From the NCBI GenBank assembly GCA_028686145.1, contig JAQUCQ010000124.1, forward strand, positions 1 through 8,847: a stretch of 8,847 bases of DNA, written 5' to 3'. The notes beneath the pieces were generated by a model. It ran no database searches and was not told the DNA's origin. It saw only the letters and a program-made list of their open reading frames with translations. Of the stretch, positions 6,333-8,847 are shown in pieces. Numbering within the stretch: position 1 is the first letter of the stretch; each line of letters opens with the position of its first letter. The stretch is from Desulfuromonadaceae bacterium (GTDB taxonomy: Bacteria; Desulfobacterota; Desulfuromonadia; Geobacterales; Pseudopelobacteraceae). The position numbers and the translations under genes were made by a program.

Positions 6333-6794
6333 ATGGAAGATATTAAACGGATACTCGTGGTCAGCAGAATGACCAAAGACTGCCGGGAGGCGGTCCATTA
6401 TGGCATCTCGCTGGCGCGCAAATATAACGCTGAGCTGTCCATCCTGCATGTAATTCATAATCCCTTCGGTTTGGAAGGGTGGAACCTGCCCATTGTTTCC
6501 CTTGAGCAGGATTTCAAAAAACTCATTGAGGAAGCAAAAAGCGATCTGGACCGGGTTATACGGGAGGAAAAGGCCAAGGGATTACCAATCAAGGAATTAA
6601 TCAAGAACGGGGATCCAACCGAAGAAATAATAAAGACGGTCAAAGAGGAAAAGATCGATCTCCTCGTTCTTCTGGCTCATGAGGAGTGGCGGTTGGAACA
6701 TTTTCTGTTCGGTCGCAGTAATGAGGAACTTGTCCGCAGAATGCCGTGCGCGGTTATGTTCGTGAAAAAGGAGCCAAAACCGGTACGGTGGTAG
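6333..6794 (+). CDS. Universal stress protein, UspA family
   Basis: This small cytosolic alpha/beta protein belongs to the Usp family, whose members accumulate under starvation, oxidative or membrane stress. It is 153 residues, a normal length for a single-domain Usp. It begins with the family's first strand (IKRILVVSRMTKDC, 4-17), then a helix with AVHYGISLARKYNAELSILHV (20-40), the second half KNGDPTEEIIKTVKEEKIDLLVLL (91-114) and a C-terminal FGRSNEELVRRMPCAVMFVK (126-145). ATP-binding Usps carry Gly-x2-Gly-x9-Gly-Ser/Thr after the fourth strand. Here the two glycine positions read Ala115 and Glu118, while Gly127-Arg-Ser is kept, so ATP binding is doubtful. A consensus-like promoter and GGAGG precede it, and a strong terminator follows, so it is probably transcribed alone. 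It is divergent from the P-II/CDF/kup operon. Confidence 0.92.
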   Translation: MEDIKRILVVSRMTKDCREAVHYGISLARKYNAELSILHVIHNPFGLEGWNLPIVSLEQDFKKLIEEAKSDLDRVIREEKAKGLPIKELIKNGDPTEEIIKTVKEEKIDLLVLLAHEEWRLEHFLFGRSNEELVRRMPCAVMFVKKEPKPVRW

Positions 6795-6843
6795 GTTGCG
6801 TGCAGGCAGAATGCCTGAGGGAATTGTTGCTTTCAGGGTGCCG

Positions 6844-6896
6844 GAATATGGCCGGTCCAGCGTAATGCATTGCTGGACCGGCCATATTCTTTTGAT
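6844..6896 (+). terminator. Strong intrinsic terminator after the stress protein gene
   Basis: GAATATGGCCGGTCCAGC (6844-6861) and its exact reverse complement (6872-6889) form a perfect 18-bp stem with a 10-base loop, followed by TTTTGATT (6890-6897). It lies 49 bases after the stress protein stop codon. On the minus strand no T-run follows the hairpin, so efficient termination is expected mainly for plus-strand transcripts. It could still protect the 3' end of the outer-membrane protein mRNA arriving from the other side. Confidence 0.85.
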
Positions 6897-6987
6897 TGTC
6901 AAGAACACTCTTTTTCTACTTTTCGGCTACAGATGTTCGGTGAGAAGTTGTCTGTTATGTCGTTGTTTCCGAAACAATTCCATGAGG

Positions 6988-7665
6988 TTAAAATTTCACT
7001 CTAATCCCTACCGCAGCATTGTGGCTCTGAAATTTAAGATCGGTACTTATGTTGCGATCAGCACCGAATCTGGCATTTGAGGTAGCGAAATAGCGATAAC
7101 CCAGATCCAGTGAAAGCCTGCGGTTGAGGGCAAGCTCTAGTCCGGCTCCTGCCTGGTATGCAAAAACGGTGTCGTCATCTTCCTGATAAATGGGAGTATT
7201 GTATTCTGAAACGAAAGTATCGCTCAGATGCATGGCGGCGAAACCAATGCCGCCTCCCAGGTATGGGGTAATCAATGTGGAGTTGTGCAGGTCAATAAAT
7301 GCATTAAACATCATGGCGAGGGCCCCGAGGTCACCGTCTGCATTGTGAAGCCGCGTACTCTGTCCGCCATTTTGTTCTGTAATTGTCGCTATTTTTCCAT
7401 GTTTATATGACAGTTCGCCTTCCAGGCGGATAAAACCGTAGTCAAAACCTCCTGTCCCACCAATGTTGACGCTGGGATCGAACTCGACACGATCAGAAAA
7501 AGATGTGTCCGTTCCATAATTGTAGCTGGACACATCCGTGTTCTGAGGGATACTTACTCCAATAAAGCCGGATACATACGGGCCGAGACGAGATGGGGCT
7601 GCTGAACAGATTGTGGGGACTGTAAGGGTTGCGAGGGCAGCAAGCATGATGAAGTGCTTTTTCAT
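6988..7665 (-). CDS. Outer-membrane beta-barrel protein (OmpA-barrel / opacity-like family)
   Basis: This is a predicted secreted protein of 225 residues that inserts in the outer membrane. Residues 1-22 are a classic signal peptide (MKKHF, hydrophobic core, cut after CSA before AP). The mature part alternates short amphipathic strands with glycine-rich turns: GPYVSGFIGVSI (28-39), GGFDYGFIRLEGELSYKHG, TPYLGGGIGFAAMHL, FAYQAGAGLELALNRRLSLDLGYRYFATS. It ends in IRVKF, an aromatic terminal residue typical of barrel assembly signals. The length fits an eight-stranded barrel. The Cys at 20 lies within the signal but not in a lipobox. AAGGAGGT sits six bases before the ATG, an ideal ribosome site that fixes the start. 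It has its own promoter. Function is unknown; it may be a porin-like or structural barrel. Confidence 0.88.
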   Translation of the reverse strand: MKKHFIMLAALATLTVPTICSAAPSRLGPYVSGFIGVSIPQNTDVSSYNYGTDTSFSDRVEFDPSVNIGGTGGFDYGFIRLEGELSYKHGKIATITEQNGGQSTRLHNADGDLGALAMMFNAFIDLHNSTLITPYLGGGIGFAAMHLSDTFVSEYNTPIYQEDDDTVFAYQAGAGLELALNRRLSLDLGYRYFATSNARFGADRNISTDLKFQSHNAAVGIRVKF

Positions 7666-7741
7666 GGACGTACCTCCTTAATTGAATGTAGCAATTCTGT
7701 TAATTTATGAACCGAGAAATAATGACGAAACAATTGCAGTT

Positions 7742-7769
7742 ATTCTACCATTTCTTCGTTTTTTCTCAA
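7742..7769 (-). promoter_or_regulatory. Predicted sigma70-type promoter for the outer-membrane protein gene
   Basis: On the minus strand TTGAGA (plus 7764-7769) and TAGAAT (plus 7742-7747) are separated by 16 bases, each one mismatch from consensus. Transcription would start near 7735, leaving a leader of about 70 bases before the ATG at 7665. It lies in the 214-base gap after the flavin oxidoreductase gene, in which I saw no gene and no clear terminator. Confidence 0.55.
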
Positions 7770-7879
7770 CCGGTAATGAATTGGTTGAAATGTGCGGTGG
7801 AAAAAGTTGGCAAAGGTTGTAAATTATGCAGCTTACTTCGCCTGCTAAAATATTTGAAGGATGTAGATTCAGGCCGCCG

Positions 7880-8847
7880 CTATTTTATTATTACCTGATC
7901 ATCGGGCAGGTAGGCCGGGGTATTGGGTGGTGCCGAGCGGACATACTGGGCTGGCCATGGCGTCATGAAACCGAGCTTTCGGGCCGCCCGGAGCGGCCAA
8001 TAAGGATCACGGAGCATTTCCCTGGCGAGCAGCACCAAGTCGGCCTGCCCTGAACGTATGATGTGATCTGCTTGAGCCGGGGCGGTAATCATCCCTACAG
8101 CACCGGTCTTGCTGCCGGTCTCCCGCCGGATCTGTTCGGCAAACCGGGTCTGGTACCCCGCACCGAGGGGAATTTGAGCATGCGGGTCGCTGCCGCCTGA
8201 GGAACAATCGATCAGGTCTACACCCAAGGGCAGAAGCTGACGCACCAGTTCGACGGATTGTTCGATATCCCAGCCATCTTCGACCCAGTCGGTAGCCGAA
8301 ATCCGTACCAAGAGCGGCAGATGCTCCGGCCAAACGGCCCTGACGGCAGCCACGATATCCCGGAGCAGGCGGGTACGATTCTCCAAACTTCCGCCATAGC
8401 GGTCAGTTCTTCTATTGCTGAGCGGGGAGAGAAACTGGTGCAGCAGGTAACCATGGGCAGCATGGATTTCTGCAACCTTGAAACCCGCAAGTAGTGAGCG
8501 CCGGGCAGCCTCTGCAAAAGCCGTTACAATCTCCAGAATTTCATCTTCGGCCATCCCTTTTGGTACGATACATCCGTCATCGAAGGCTATGGAGCTTGGG
8601 GCCACAATCGGCCAGCCACCCTCCGCTTCAGTCAAGGTAACGGGCCGGTGCTTCCACGGGGGAGGGGTGCTGGCCTTACGGCCGGCGTGGGCCAGTTGAA
8701 TACCGGCTATGCTCCCGCGTTGTGAGATGAAGTGAACAATACGTGTCAAGGATTCTATGTGATTGTCGCTCCAAATGCCAAGATCTTGCGGGCTTATCCG
8801 CCCCTGAGGCGTTATGGCCGCAGCCTCGGTCAGCACCAGAGATCGGG
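7880..8847 (-). CDS. NADH:flavin oxidoreductase, Old Yellow Enzyme family (YqjM/NamA type), 5' partial
   Basis: This is an FMN enzyme that reduces activated C=C bonds (enones, some xenobiotics) with NAD(P)H in the cytosol. The frame is open to the window edge, and comparison with remembered B. subtilis YqjM suggests about 55 N-terminal residues are missing, including the Cys/Tyr that tune the flavin. Visible in order are TEAAAITPQGRISPQDLGIWSD, the FMN-contacting QLAHAGRKAS, HAAHGYLLHQFLSPLSNRRT with the two substrate-binding histidines and the following Tyr, DRYGGSLENR, VDLIDCSSGG, TGAVGMIT, and LLAREMLRDPYWPLRAARKLG. Near the end QYVR matches the YqjM C-terminal QYER, whose Arg reaches into the neighbouring subunit. 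About 18 further residues follow that Arg. An insertion after HAGRKAST resembles the longer members of the family. The GTG at 8836 is internal, not the start. Confidence 0.93.
   Translation of the reverse strand, partial: RSLVLTEAAAITPQGRISPQDLGIWSDNHIESLTRIVHFISQRGSIAGIQLAHAGRKASTPPPWKHRPVTLTEAEGGWPIVAPSSIAFDDGCIVPKGMAEDEILEIVTAFAEAARRSLLAGFKVAEIHAAHGYLLHQFLSPLSNRRTDRYGGSLENRTRLLRDIVAAVRAVWPEHLPLLVRISATDWVEDGWDIEQSVELVRQLLPLGVDLIDCSSGGSDPHAQIPLGAGYQTRFAEQIRRETGSKTGAVGMITAPAQADHIIRSGQADLVLLAREMLRDPYWPLRAARKLGFMTPWPAQYVRSAPPNTPAYLPDDQVIIK

Noticed and set aside
7707..8053. Small plus-strand frames (63 and 75 codons) between and over the OMP and oxidoreductase genes
   Set aside because: No ribosome site or family resemblance; the second overlaps the oxidoreductase coding strand, and the first covers the OMP promoter.

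Overview
The window is a chromosomal stretch of a Gram-negative bacterium. An outer-membrane beta-barrel gene and a periplasm-facing MscS channel fix the envelope type. The set of families (MscS plus DUF389, a ZnT9-like CDF protein, Kup, a short UspA) and the moderate GC content suggest a Desulfuromonadales/Geobacter-like deltaproteobacterium. That placement is an inference from remembered homologues; the window holds no rRNA or other phylogenetic marker.

Layout. (1) Positions 1-2615, plus strand: the C-terminal part of an MscS-type mechanosensitive channel, then a DUF389/TIGR00341 membrane protein 35 bases later, probably one operon. (2) Positions 2721-5958, minus strand: a tight three-gene operon, read from 5958 downward, of an atypical P-II-like signalling protein, a CDF-family cation transporter and a full-length Kup potassium uptake protein. 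Its gaps are 51 and 28 bases. It converges on DUF389. (3) Positions 5959-6332: a divergent intergenic region with a good sigma70-like promoter in each direction, a small leader hairpin for the P-II gene and a widely spaced inverted repeat. (4) Positions 6333-6794, plus strand: a UspA-family stress protein followed by a strong intrinsic terminator. (5) Positions 6988-7665, minus strand: a small outer-membrane beta-barrel protein with its own promoter and an excellent Shine-Dalgarno sequence. (6) Positions 7880-8847, minus strand: an Old Yellow Enzyme (YqjM/NamA-type) flavin oxidoreductase whose N-terminus lies beyond the window.

Read together, regions 1 to 4 look like an ion and osmotic homeostasis neighbourhood: solute release (MscS), K+ uptake (Kup), a CDF cation carrier and a universal stress protein. 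The most interesting element is the P-II-like gene leading the transporter operon. It has P-II ends but a shortened T-loop with no uridylylation tyrosine, and the CDF protein directly after it carries Tyr where the first-site metal-binding Asp is expected. This suggests a P-II-type regulator acting on cation/K+ transport rather than on nitrogen metabolism. No mobile elements, CRISPR arrays, tRNA or rRNA genes were seen.
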